Of a DNA stretch of 64,000 nucleotides, positions 25,680 to 33,692 are shown in pieces. The notes below the pieces were generated by a model, which was given only the letters and a program-made list of their open reading frames with translations, did no database searches and had not been told where the DNA came from. This DNA comes from Clostridia bacterium. GTDB lineage: Bacteria > Bacillota_A > Clostridia > Oscillospirales > CAG-272. The position numbers were made by a program, and so were the translations under genes. Position 1 is the stretch's first letter. Each line of letters starts with the position of its first letter. Where the stretch lies: the NCBI GenBank assembly GCA_017936125.1, contig JAGBGE010000022.1, positions 23,089-87,088 on the forward strand. The letters run 5' to 3'.

Positions 25680-25705
25680 GTATAATACATTTCATTAAGT
25701 GGCAA
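25677..25705 (-). promoter_or_regulatory. Promoter of the oxidoreductase-methionine operon
   Basis: Minus-strand TTGCCA (25700-25705), 17 bases, TACATT (25677-25682). Weaker than the opposing promoter but in the right place for the start at 25606. Confidence 0.45.
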
Positions 25706-25766
25706 AAAGCGTATTTCTGCTTTTTGCTGCGGTTGTTTTTTCAGCCGTCAAAGGGCTTTTTAGCCT
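25702..25766 (+). promoter_or_regulatory. Array of three hairpins in the M16C peptidase leader
   Basis: In order: GCAAAAAGC/GCTTTTTGC (25702-25710 with 25719-25727), GGTTG/CAGCC around a T-run (about 25731-25746), and AAAGGGCT/AGCCTTTT (about 25750-25769). The last is followed by a short T-rich stretch. They could attenuate the peptidase message or end transcripts between divergent units. No known riboswitch is recognised. Confidence 0.45.
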
Positions 25767-25871
25767 TTTCTACGTTCCATATTATTATAATATATTTTAA
25801 CGCGCTTGTCAATAAATAAGACTAAAAGGCGTTATGTAAATATTTGTACACCGGGAAAGGAAAGTAAAACT

Positions 25872-28748
25872 ATGCAGAATATAGCAAAAAGACAAGGCTT
25901 CTCGCTCGTTCGACAGACTAAAATAGACGAGCTTGACGCCACGCTCTATGAGCTTAGGCATATAAAAACCGATGCCGAGCTTATATATATTGACCGCGAC
26001 GACGAAAACAAGACCTTTGCCATCGCGTTCACCACTCCGCCAAAGGATAGCACCGGAGTTTTCCACATAATCGAGCACTCTGTGCTCTGCGGCTCACAGA
26101 AATATCCCCTCAAAGACCCCTTTGCCGAGCTGCTCAAGGGCTCGCTCAACACATTCCTCAACGCTCTGACCTACGAGGACAGAACAGTCTACCCCGTTTC
26201 GTCAAGATGCGAGAAGGATTTTCAGGGTCTCGTTGACGTTTATCTCGACGCGGTATTTGCGCCCAAGCTGCTTGAAAATCCCAGCATTTTTAGCCAGGAG
26301 GGCTGGCATTACGAATATAACAAGGAGAGCGATACGCTCTCCTACAACGGAGTTGTCTACAACGAGATGAAGGGTGTTTATTCCTCGCCCGACGAGGTTG
26401 GTGAAATGGAGCTTTCCCGCGCGCTCTACTCCGACTCAATATACCGTCACGACTCGGGAGGTAATCCCGACTGTATTCCCGACCTGACCTACGAGCAGTT
26501 CAAGGCAACGCACAAAAAGCACTATCACCCGACCAATGCCAAAATTATTATTGACGGCAAAATGGACGTTGAAGCAGTGCTCAGTATTATCGATTCTCAC
26601 ATCTCGCGCTTTGAGCGTGGAGAGCGCGTAGCGCCGCCGAAGAAAAGCGAGGAAAGAATTGCGCCCACAGAATACGTGAGATATGAAATCTCCGAAAACG
26701 AGGACGAAAATGGACGCGCAAGAGTTCTCTTCGGCTACGTCTACTCCGACTATTCCGACAAGGTGGCGCATCTCACCGCCACGATACTTGCCGACCTGCT
26801 CTGCGGCTCGAACGCCTCGCCTCTCAAAAAGGCTCTGCTCGACAAAGGACTATGCAAGGATGCGGTTATCTACACGAGCAAATCACTCGAGCAGACCGTT
26901 ACTCTCGAAATACGTGACACCGATAAGGAAAAGCTCGGGGAAATCGAAAAGACAGTTGACGAGGTTGTCAGAGGTCTTGCAACCGCGGGAATTGACAAGA
27001 GTCGCCTGACTTCAATAATTAACAACATAGAATTCAAGCTTCGCGAGCGTGACTACGGCACTCTGCCATCGGGTATTGCATATTCTCTCTCTGCCTTTGG
27101 CAGCTGGATATACGGAGGCAAGCCCGAGGACGCTCTCATCGTTACTAACGCTCTGACTGAAATAAGAAAAAAAGTAGATAGCGATTATTTTGAAAAGGCG
27201 CTCCTTGAGATGACCGTCGACAATCCTCACAGAGCTACGGTGGTTATGCTGCCCGACAAGTCGCTGGCAAAAGAGGTCGCAATCAAGGAAAAAGAGCGAC
27301 TTGAGACTATTCGCAAATCACTCTCAAATGACGAGCTTGCAAAAATAGAAGCAGCCGAATCAGAGCTTCGCAGGTGGCAGGCGAGCGAGGAGAGCGAGGA
27401 AGAGCTTGCGTGTCTACCCAGGCTCGAAATCTCGGATATACCAAAGAAAACCGCTTCTATCAAGAGCGATGAATTCAGCGTAAACGGTATCAATTTTATC
27501 AAAAACAAGGTTAAAACGAACGGTATTATTTACATTTCGATGTATTTTGACGCCTCTGACCTATCTTCAGACGAGCTTACAACTCTCTCGCTTTTATCTG
27601 CCGCTCTGCTCAACTTCCCAACAGAAAGTCACGACGTTCTCGCGCTGCAAAGCGATATAAAGGCTAATCTAGGCAGCTTCTTCATCTCCACCTATTCAGC
27701 GAAAAAGAATGGAGCTATTACCCCATATCTCAAGGTTGGCGCCAGCGCACTTGCCAGCAAATGCGACGATATTATCAGAATAGCGAAAGAGGTTCTCACC
27801 ACATCAAAAATCAATGATGCAGGCGAAATATCCAGCATAATTGCGCAGGCGAAATCGCAGATTGAGGACGCTATCATAACTTCGGGTGAATCGCTCGCTC
27901 TCTCAAGAGTCGAGGCGAGCCTTGGCGGAATTGCTTCCGTCAACGAATATATGACGGGATACGAGGCATATAAAGTGCTGTCTAGGCTCGCAAAGAGCGA
28001 GGAGCTTGTCAAGGAGGAAACAGAGAAAATCTCTGCCCTGCTCTCTCGTATCATAGCGAAAAACAGACTCACGGTTTCCATAACAGGAGAATGCGACCAG
28101 AGCTTCCCCGAAAGGCTCGTGTCTATATTCCCTGTCGGAGATGAATTCTCACGCAAAAAAAACGAAATATGTGCAGACAAGAGCGAGTTCTTTGTCATTC
28201 CGTCAAAGGTAGCGTATGCGGTTATCGGCGGCTGCTCTGACGAGGTAAGAGAAAATCTCGGCCTTATGCGAGTCGTGCGCTCGATTCTCTCATACGAATA
28301 TCTCTGGAACACCGTTAGAGTCAAAAACGGCGCGTACGGCACGGGATTCGTACCGAGGCGCGAAGGTATGATTTCATTCTATTCATATCGCGATCCCGCG
28401 CCGGCAAGCTCTATTGAATATTACAGAGAGAGCAGTAGCTATCTCCGTACGCTTGCTGAATCGGGATGCGACCTCACGAAGTTCATTATAGGCGCAATCG
28501 GTGAATATGACGTTCTCATAACTCCACGCACGGCATCCGCTCTGGCTACGCAGAATTATCTCACGGGTTGGACAGACGAGGATGATCTAAAGGTGAGAAA
28601 CGATATGCTCTCCGTAACACCCGCGGGACTTATCAAGGCGGCAGACATCATCGACCGTCTGCTCGATGAAGCAAGCATGACAGTAGTCGGCTCCGACCGA
28701 CATCTCGGCTCGCTTCCCGAAAAGCCCGCAAGGATTATTACCATATAA
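25872..28748 (+). CDS. M16C-family zinc peptidase (presequence protease PreP/Cym1-like)
   Basis: A 958-residue insulinase-type metallopeptidase that degrades peptides in an enclosed chamber. The inverted zinc motif HxxEH reads HIIEH at residues 65-69 within GVFHIIEHSVLCGSQKYP, with the third ligand region NEMKGVYSS following near 155-165. Two halves of about 450 residues and the M16C linker are present, the size of PreP. No signal peptide, so cytoplasmic. I chose ATG 25872, with AAAGGAAAG upstream; the longer open frame from TTG 25806 has no ribosome site. Divergent from the methionine operon, own promoter and terminator. Confidence 0.93.
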   Translation: MQNIAKRQGFSLVRQTKIDELDATLYELRHIKTDAELIYIDRDDENKTFAIAFTTPPKDSTGVFHIIEHSVLCGSQKYPLKDPFAELLKGSLNTFLNALTYEDRTVYPVSSRCEKDFQGLVDVYLDAVFAPKLLENPSIFSQEGWHYEYNKESDTLSYNGVVYNEMKGVYSSPDEVGEMELSRALYSDSIYRHDSGGNPDCIPDLTYEQFKATHKKHYHPTNAKIIIDGKMDVEAVLSIIDSHISRFERGERVAPPKKSEERIAPTEYVRYEISENEDENGRARVLFGYVYSDYSDKVAHLTATILADLLCGSNASPLKKALLDKGLCKDAVIYTSKSLEQTVTLEIRDTDKEKLGEIEKTVDEVVRGLATAGIDKSRLTSIINNIEFKLRERDYGTLPSGIAYSLSAFGSWIYGGKPEDALIVTNALTEIRKKVDSDYFEKALLEMTVDNPHRATVVMLPDKSLAKEVAIKEKERLETIRKSLSNDELAKIEAAESELRRWQASEESEEELACLPRLEISDIPKKTASIKSDEFSVNGINFIKNKVKTNGIIYISMYFDASDLSSDELTTLSLLSAALLNFPTESHDVLALQSDIKANLGSFFISTYSAKKNGAITPYLKVGASALASKCDDIIRIAKEVLTTSKINDAGEISSIIAQAKSQIEDAIITSGESLALSRVEASLGGIASVNEYMTGYEAYKVLSRLAKSEELVKEETEKISALLSRIIAKNRLTVSITGECDQSFPERLVSIFPVGDEFSRKKNEICADKSEFFVIPSKVAYAVIGGCSDEVRENLGLMRVVRSILSYEYLWNTVRVKNGAYGTGFVPRREGMISFYSYRDPAPASSIEYYRESSSYLRTLAESGCDLTKFIIGAIGEYDVLITPRTASALATQNYLTGWTDEDDLKVRNDMLSVTPAGLIKAADIIDRLLDEASMTVVGSDRHLGSLPEKPARIITI

Positions 28749-28759
28749 TTAAAATAATT

Positions 28760-28790
28760 AAAGCCACCGGTTTGACCGATGGCTTTTGAC
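28760..28790 (+). terminator. Terminator of the M16C peptidase gene
   Basis: AAGCCACCGG pairs with CCGATGGCTT (one mismatch) around a short loop, followed by TT. It lies 12 bases after the stop. Confidence 0.7.
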
Positions 28791-28805
28791 TAGTTTTGTT
28801 TACCT

Positions 28806-29396
28806 TTATCCCCAATTTTCGCTGTTTGAGAGCGTCGGGAATAATGGTTCTCTGAGCATTCTGCAAGCGCTAACCGCCATCTCTCGAGTCGATACGGCAA
28901 AACCGCTGCGATACCAATTTATCATTGTATATACGAGTCCGGAAAAAGCAAACTTGAAAACTCTGTCCCCCGTAACCTCGTCGTCATTCGGCAGAAATTT
29001 TGCTATCAAGATTCTGTCACCGACGGGGTAATTTATCGTTCGGTCTATAAGGATACCCATAAGTCCCGAGTCGTCAAGCACCGAGAGAAGATCACGCTTC
29101 TGATACCAGAAACAGAAGTATTCCTCAAGCTCGCTCGTGAGCGAGCGCTTTGTTTCACCGCTGCGGTCAACGGTGAATCCGACGTACTCCGACATCGAGT
29201 GATCTATAAAAGCCGCAAGAGCATCGTCCTTGCCGTCGAAGTAACGGTAAAACGCCTTTCTCGGCATATTCATTTTCTCGCACAGCTCTGTTATGGTTAT
29301 TTCCTCGTAGCGCTTATTCTTCATTATTTCAAAAAGGCAATTCTCTATTTCCCTCTGTCTTTTTGCTGACTGCTCGGTTTTGCAAAGCTTATACAT
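28806..29396 (-). CDS. TetR/AcrR-family transcriptional regulator
   Basis: A 196-residue repressor. The N-terminal helix-turn-helix is clear: ITITELCEKMNMPRKAFYRYFDGKDD at residues about 32-58. The C-terminal ligand domain is of the TetR_C type with no recognisable effector site. It is divergent from the symporter/GH2/uxu genes, so a hexuronide or hexuronate inducer is likely, by inference. A 17-base inverted repeat at 29573-29589 in front of the symporter gene is a candidate operator. Confidence 0.87.
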   Translation of the reverse strand: MYKLCKTEQSAKRQREIENCLFEIMKNKRYEEITITELCEKMNMPRKAFYRYFDGKDDALAAFIDHSMSEYVGFTVDRSGETKRSLTSELEEYFCFWYQKRDLLSVLDDSGLMGILIDRTINYPVGDRILIAKFLPNDDEVTGDRVFKFAFSGLVYTMINWYRSGFAVSTREMAVSACRMLREPLFPTLSNSENWG

Positions 29397-29423
29397 TTTC
29401 GCACCTCTTTTTTTACTGATTAA

Positions 29424-29453
29424 ATTATAACAAATACGCCTCTAAGGAGTCAA
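29424..29453 (-). promoter_or_regulatory. Promoter of the tetR-family gene
   Basis: Minus-strand TTGACT (29448-29453), 18 bases, perfect TATAAT (29424-29429), about 25 bases before the ATG at 29396. Confidence 0.7.
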
Positions 29454-29572
29454 CCGAAATTTCACATTATTCTTTGAAATTTTATCCAAATATTTAATTT
29501 TTTACCATTTTGCTTTCACTTTTTTGTTAAAATTGCACAATATAATTATGAATTTTTCGTGAAGGGGTGTCA

Positions 29573-29589
29573 CAAAAGTGCCACTTTTG
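29573..29589. promoter_or_regulatory. Candidate TetR operator
   Basis: CAAAAGTG-C-CACTTTTG is a perfect inverted repeat with a one-base centre, the size TetR-family proteins bind. It ends five bases before the proposed -35 of the symporter promoter and follows another TATAAT at about 29541, so bound repressor could block either. Confidence 0.5.
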
Positions 29590-29593
29590 CCCC

Positions 29594-29622
29594 TTATTTT
29601 TTATTATTTAATTTGTTATAAT
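29594..29622 (+). promoter_or_regulatory. Promoter of the sugar symporter gene
   Basis: TTATTT (29594-29599), 17 bases, perfect TATAAT (29617-29622), then GGAGG before ATG 29667. The -35 is weak, which fits a regulated promoter. Confidence 0.5.
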
Positions 29623-29666
29623 TATATCGAGCAAGATCCTAAATATTTTTTTGGAGGAAAACAAAA

Positions 29667-30365
29667 ATGGCAAAACAAGTTCAACTTGATGCAAATGGCA
29701 AGCGTAAGTTTGGCATGCTTGATAAGCTTGCTTATGCTGCCGGTGACCTTGGCTGTAACATGAGTTTCAGCTTAAAAGGCACGGTTCAGACCTTCTGGCT
29801 CGTTTATATGATGCTGGAGACCGGTCTTCTTTCTATACTTCTTCTCATCGTTCAGATCTGGGACGCAATAAACGATCCGCTTATCGGCTCCATGATTGAC
29901 AACGACAAGAGAAAATACAAACACGGCAAATTCAAGAGTTATATTTTCGTTGGCGCATGCGGTCTTCTCGTCGGTGGCGCAGCAGTATTCCTTCCTTTCC
30001 CCCAGGCACCCGTTGTGCTTAAGGCAGTTCTCTTTATCCTCGGTTACATAATCTGGGATGCATTCTATACAATTGCTAACGTTCCCTACGGCTCGATGCT
30101 CTCGCTCGTTACCGATAACGTTGGTGAACGCGCACAGCTTTCCACCTGGCGTTCGGTTGGTTCTATGATCGGTAATATGGTTCCTATGATTGTTCTTCCA
30201 TGCTTATTTGGGAAAAGGCGTTTTGGGACGGAACCACCGACTTCCTTGACAAGATCGAAATTCCCGAGGGATTTGATAAGTCTCAGTTCCTCGTCAACCC
30301 CATCACCAAGGAGCCCTATGCAATCGGTGATGAAATTCTCAGCCCCGTTACCGGTAAGCAGGTAG
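29667..30365 (+). CDS. GPH-family sugar/cation symporter, N-terminal part (frameshifted)
   Basis: The first 178 residues are the N-terminal half of a glycoside-pentoside-hexuronide symporter: LDKLAYAAGDLGCNMSFSL, then VQIWDAINDPLIGSMIDN (the conserved DxxxDPxxG loop), KYKHGKFKSYIF, and NVPYGSMLSLVTDN. After VLP at about 30197 the frame is lost and the remaining residues to 30365 are out of frame. One extra base in the CC at 30198-30199 joins it to the frame at 30200-31252. The protein would import a hexuronide for the GH2 enzyme encoded downstream, inferred from context. GGAGG ribosome site. Confidence 0.85.
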   Translation: MAKQVQLDANGKRKFGMLDKLAYAAGDLGCNMSFSLKGTVQTFWLVYMMLETGLLSILLLIVQIWDAINDPLIGSMIDNDKRKYKHGKFKSYIFVGACGLLVGGAAVFLPFPQAPVVLKAVLFILGYIIWDAFYTIANVPYGSMLSLVTDNVGERAQLSTWRSVGSMIGNMVPMIVLPCLFGKRRFGTEPPTSLTRSKFPRDLISLSSSSTPSPRSPMQSVMKFSAPLPVSR

Positions 30366-31252
30366 AAATTCTTCAGGGTAACGTAGTATTCTGGGCGGCT
30401 CTTATCATGGGTGTGCTTGGATTTATCGCATTTATGTTCATGCTCAAGACCATTACCATCCGTGTTGACGAGAATAGCGTTAAGACAAACGAAATCAGCG
30501 AAAAGCTCAATATCATCAGCGCTTTTGGTAAGTTCATGCGTAACCGTCCCGCAGTAGGCGTTACTCTCGCTGCTATGGGTATGTTCCTTGGCATGAACGC
30601 CGCAAGCACTGCAAACACCATTATGTTTGCTACTTACTTCAACATGGCATCTATGTCCGGTGTAGTACAGCTTATCGGCTTCCTTCCCATGTTCCTCTTT
30701 ATGCCCTTCATCACCAAGATAGTTGAGAAGTACGGCAAAAAGGAGGCCTCGGTTGCAGGAACCATCGCTTCTATCATCGGTGGCGTTATAATGCTTATCT
30801 TCCCTCTTATCCCCAACGTTAACGTTGCTCTTATCGTTTACCTCGCAGGTCTTGTAGTCTTTGGTATCGGTATGGGTGTTTACACCTGTGTATCCTGGGC
30901 TATGATGAGTGACGCTATCGACTACAACGAGTGGAAGTTCGGTACTCGCGAGGAGGGTACGGTTTACTCGCTTCACTCCTTCTTCAGAAAGCTCGCGCAG
31001 GGAGTTGGCCCCTCTGTAGTATTGCTTATTATGGGCTGGCTCGGTTACGAGGCTAAGTACGGCACTATCGCACAGAGCCCTACCACCTCTCACAATATGT
31101 GTTGGCTCGTTGCAGCTCTCTACCTATTCAGCGCAGTTCTTCAGTTTGTCGGTCTTGCAGTTATTTATAACCTTGATAAAAAGACTCTTGCCAAGATGAA
31201 CGAGGAGCTTGCAGCTCGTCACGCGGCTGAGGAAGTTACTGAAAACGTATAA
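30200..31252 (+). CDS. GPH-family sugar/cation symporter, C-terminal part (frameshifted)
   Basis: Continuation of the symporter in the next frame, 350 residues, starting at the codon right after the break. It has a 50-residue extracytoplasmic insertion (FWDGTTDFLDKIEIPEGFDK and following) not seen in most GPH proteins, then six helices with LIGFLPMFLFMPF, IGMGVYTCVSWAMMSDAID and EEGTVYSLHSFFRKLAQGVG, which are typical of GPH C-halves. No ribosome site precedes its first ATG, so it is not an independent gene. Joined, the transporter would be about 528 residues. Confidence 0.85.
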   Translation: MLIWEKAFWDGTTDFLDKIEIPEGFDKSQFLVNPITKEPYAIGDEILSPVTGKQVEILQGNVVFWAALIMGVLGFIAFMFMLKTITIRVDENSVKTNEISEKLNIISAFGKFMRNRPAVGVTLAAMGMFLGMNAASTANTIMFATYFNMASMSGVVQLIGFLPMFLFMPFITKIVEKYGKKEASVAGTIASIIGGVIMLIFPLIPNVNVALIVYLAGLVVFGIGMGVYTCVSWAMMSDAIDYNEWKFGTREEGTVYSLHSFFRKLAQGVGPSVVLLIMGWLGYEAKYGTIAQSPTTSHNMCWLVAALYLFSAVLQFVGLAVIYNLDKKTLAKMNEELAARHAAEEVTENV

Positions 31253-31271
31253 TCAAAACGCGATTTTACAT

Positions 31272-31313
31272 CGGCGTCTGACAAGAAAAATTCGCGTCGG
31301 ACGCCGGTTTTTG
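31272..31313 (+). terminator. Terminator after the symporter gene
   Basis: CGGCGTCTGAC (31272-31282) pairs with GTCGGACGCCG (31296-31306) with one G-U pair, followed by TTTTT. Confidence 0.8.
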
Positions 31314-31353
31314 AGTTTTTTAATTTTATTCACATAAAATCAATCTAAAGTTA

Positions 31354-31383
31354 TTGATTTTTAACACATTTTTTTGTTATAAT
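31354..31383 (+). promoter_or_regulatory. Promoter of the GH2-uxuA-uxuB genes
   Basis: TTGATT (31354-31359), 18 bases, perfect TATAAT (31378-31383), 30 bases before ATG 31414. Confidence 0.7.
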
Positions 31384-31413
31384 AAATAGTAATATAAATT
31401 TTAAGGAGTAATT

Positions 31414-33669
31414 ATGAGAAAGATACTGAAATTTAACGATGGCTGGCAGTTCATCAAGGACTGTAGCGACCCGAATGCTACAGAAGGCGCTGTGGCGGTT
31501 AATCTTCCTCACACATGGAACAACGAGGACGGCTATGACGGCGGAACATACTTCCGCGGCAGCTGTGTTTATACAAAAAATATCAATAAGGAAGAGCTTG
31601 GCGAGGGACTTCACTATCTCGAAATCCGCGGCGCTAACTCCTCTGCCGACGTATACGTAGGCGGCGAGCATCTCGCTCATCACGACGGAGGTTACTCCAC
31701 CTGGAGAGTAAATCTCACCGACGCGCTCAAGTCGGGCGATAACACTCTTTCTATCGTTGTGGACAACGCCCCCAACGAGACCGTATATCCCCAGATGGCA
31801 GACTTCACCTTCTACGGCGGTCTGTACCGTGACGTTTATATCATTACTGTAAACGAAGTTCACTTCGATCTCGACTACTTCGGCGCACCCGGCATCAAGA
31901 TTACTCCTACTGTGAACGGCGCTGATGCAGACGTTGAGGTTGAGGTTTACTCCACCGACCTTAAGGACGGTCAGACCTACGTTTACACCCTTTACGATAA
32001 GGAAGAAAACGAGTTAGAGAAAATTGTTTCCACCGATAAAAAGGTTAATTTTGAAATCAAGAACGTGCATCTCTGGCACGGCCGTAAGGATCCCTACCTC
32101 TACTGTTGCGAGTGCGAGATAACCGAGGGCGAGGAGATTATCGACAACGTTTGCTCACGCTTCGGTTGCCGCACATTCAAGATTGATCCCGTAAACGGCT
32201 TCATTCTCAACGGCGAGGAATATCCTCTCCGTGGCGTATCACGTCACCAGGACAGATTCGGCTTCGGTAACGCTCTCCTCCCCGAGCATCACAAGGAGGA
32301 TATGGAATATATCTTCGAGGTTGGATGCACCACTATCCGTCTTGCTCACTATCAGCACGATCAGTATTTCTACGATCTCTGCGACGAGTACGGTATGGTA
32401 ATCTGGGCTGAGATTCCCTATATTTCCAAGCATATGCCCACAGGCCGCGAGAACACTATCAGCCAGATGACCGAGCTCGTTGCGCAGAACTATAACCACC
32501 CCTCTATCGTGGTATGGGGACTTTCCAACGAGATTTCTATCGGCGGCTCCGACGCAGACCTGCTCGAGAATCACAGAATCCTCAACGACCTCTGTCACAA
32601 GATGGATAAGACCCGTCTTACTACTATTGCAGCAGTTTCGATGTGTAAGATGGACGACCCCTATCTTGAGAGTCCCGACGTTGTTTCCTACAACCACTAC
32701 TTCGGCTGGTACGGCGGTGACACCTCTATGAACGGCCCCTGGTTCGATAAGTTTCACGCTATGCACCCGGAACTTCCCATCGGCTGCTCCGAGTACGGCT
32801 GCGAGGCACTCAACTGGCATACCTCTGATCCCAGACAGGGCGACTACACCGAGGAATATCAGGCATTCTACCACGAGGAGCTTATCAAGCAGCTTTACTC
32901 GAGAAAATATATGTGGGCAACTCACGTATGGAATATGTTCGACTTCGGCGCTGACGCAAGAGCAGAGGGCGGTGAGAACGGTCAGAATCACAAGGGTCTT
33001 ATGACTATGGACCGTAAGTACAAGAAGGACTCCTTCTACGCTTACAAGGCTTGGCTCCGTTCCCCCGAGGAGGCTCCCTTCGTGCATATCTGCTCGAAGA
33101 GATATATCGACAGAGTTGAGGACGTAACCAAGGTCACCGTTTACTCTAATCTTCCCGAGGTTGAGCTGTTCGTCAACGGCGAGTCTGTCGGCAAGAAGAC
33201 TGCGCCCGACCACTTCTTCTACTTCGACGTTAAGAATGTTGGCGAGAGCAAGATAGTTGCTAAGGCGGGCGAATGCACCGACGAGAGCTTTATCAGAAAG
33301 GTAGATAGCTTCAACGAGGAATACCGCCTTGTAGAAAAGGGTGTAATCCTCAATTGGTTCGACATCACCGAGATTGATGGCAGACTTTCTCTCAACTCCA
33401 AGATGAGCGAGGTTATCAGCACCTTCCGCGGCAAGCTTATTTTCGCAAGACTTATGGGCAAGATGCTCGGCGGTAAGAAGAAGGGCGAGAAGCCGAAGGC
33501 TATGGGATTTGAGATGACTCCCGAGCTTATGGCAATGATGGGCGGCTTCACCGTGCTTCGTCTGCTCACTATGGCGGGCGGAATGATGAACGCTGAGTTC
33601 ACCAAGGAAGACCTTCTCAATCTCAACAAGAAGCTCAACCGCATCAGAAAGCCCAAGGAAAAGAAATAA
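31414..33669 (+). CDS. Glycoside hydrolase family 2, probable beta-glucuronidase
   Basis: A 751-residue cytoplasmic GH2 enzyme: sugar-binding jelly roll (about 1-150), immunoglobulin-like domain (about 160-255), TIM barrel (about 258-545). Acid/base is Glu373 in GLSNEIS, nucleophile Glu460 in GCSEYG. Asn525-x-Lys527 matches the NxK carboxylate-binding motif of beta-glucuronidases, although some beta-galactosidases share it. The downstream uxuA and uxuB-like genes favour glucuronides. The C-terminal 110 residues, from about 640, are an unusual extension rich in Met, Lys and Gly (LMGKMLGGKKKGEK and AMMGGFTVLRLLTMAGGMMN), without a known fold. AAGGAG ribosome site. Confidence 0.87.
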   Translation: MRKILKFNDGWQFIKDCSDPNATEGAVAVNLPHTWNNEDGYDGGTYFRGSCVYTKNINKEELGEGLHYLEIRGANSSADVYVGGEHLAHHDGGYSTWRVNLTDALKSGDNTLSIVVDNAPNETVYPQMADFTFYGGLYRDVYIITVNEVHFDLDYFGAPGIKITPTVNGADADVEVEVYSTDLKDGQTYVYTLYDKEENELEKIVSTDKKVNFEIKNVHLWHGRKDPYLYCCECEITEGEEIIDNVCSRFGCRTFKIDPVNGFILNGEEYPLRGVSRHQDRFGFGNALLPEHHKEDMEYIFEVGCTTIRLAHYQHDQYFYDLCDEYGMVIWAEIPYISKHMPTGRENTISQMTELVAQNYNHPSIVVWGLSNEISIGGSDADLLENHRILNDLCHKMDKTRLTTIAAVSMCKMDDPYLESPDVVSYNHYFGWYGGDTSMNGPWFDKFHAMHPELPIGCSEYGCEALNWHTSDPRQGDYTEEYQAFYHEELIKQLYSRKYMWATHVWNMFDFGADARAEGGENGQNHKGLMTMDRKYKKDSFYAYKAWLRSPEEAPFVHICSKRYIDRVEDVTKVTVYSNLPEVELFVNGESVGKKTAPDHFFYFDVKNVGESKIVAKAGECTDESFIRKVDSFNEEYRLVEKGVILNWFDITEIDGRLSLNSKMSEVISTFRGKLIFARLMGKMLGGKKKGEKPKAMGFEMTPELMAMMGGFTVLRLLTMAGGMMNAEFTKEDLLNLNKKLNRIRKPKEKK

Positions 33670-33692
33670 TTTATCCCAAAAGGAGAACAAAT

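Noticed and set aside
25607..25871. Possible T-box, SAM or cobalamin riboswitch ahead of the methionine operon
   Set aside because: None of the conserved cores (such as the T-box AGGGTGGNACC segment) can be found on the minus strand. The hairpins present fit the plus-strand leader better.
31414..33669. Beta-galactosidase (LacZ) as the name for the GH2 protein
   Set aside because: The adjacent mannonate dehydratase and mannonate oxidoreductase genes and the NxK motif favour a glucuronidase, though galactosidase cannot be excluded from the sequence.
32239..33690. A 483-codon open frame on the strand opposite the GH2 gene
   Set aside because: It mirrors the well-supported GH2 frame, has no ribosome site and no protein-family motif. 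Codon bias in these genes leaves long antisense frames open; the same applies at 4754-6088, 30086-31093, 61220-62182 and 62225-63373.
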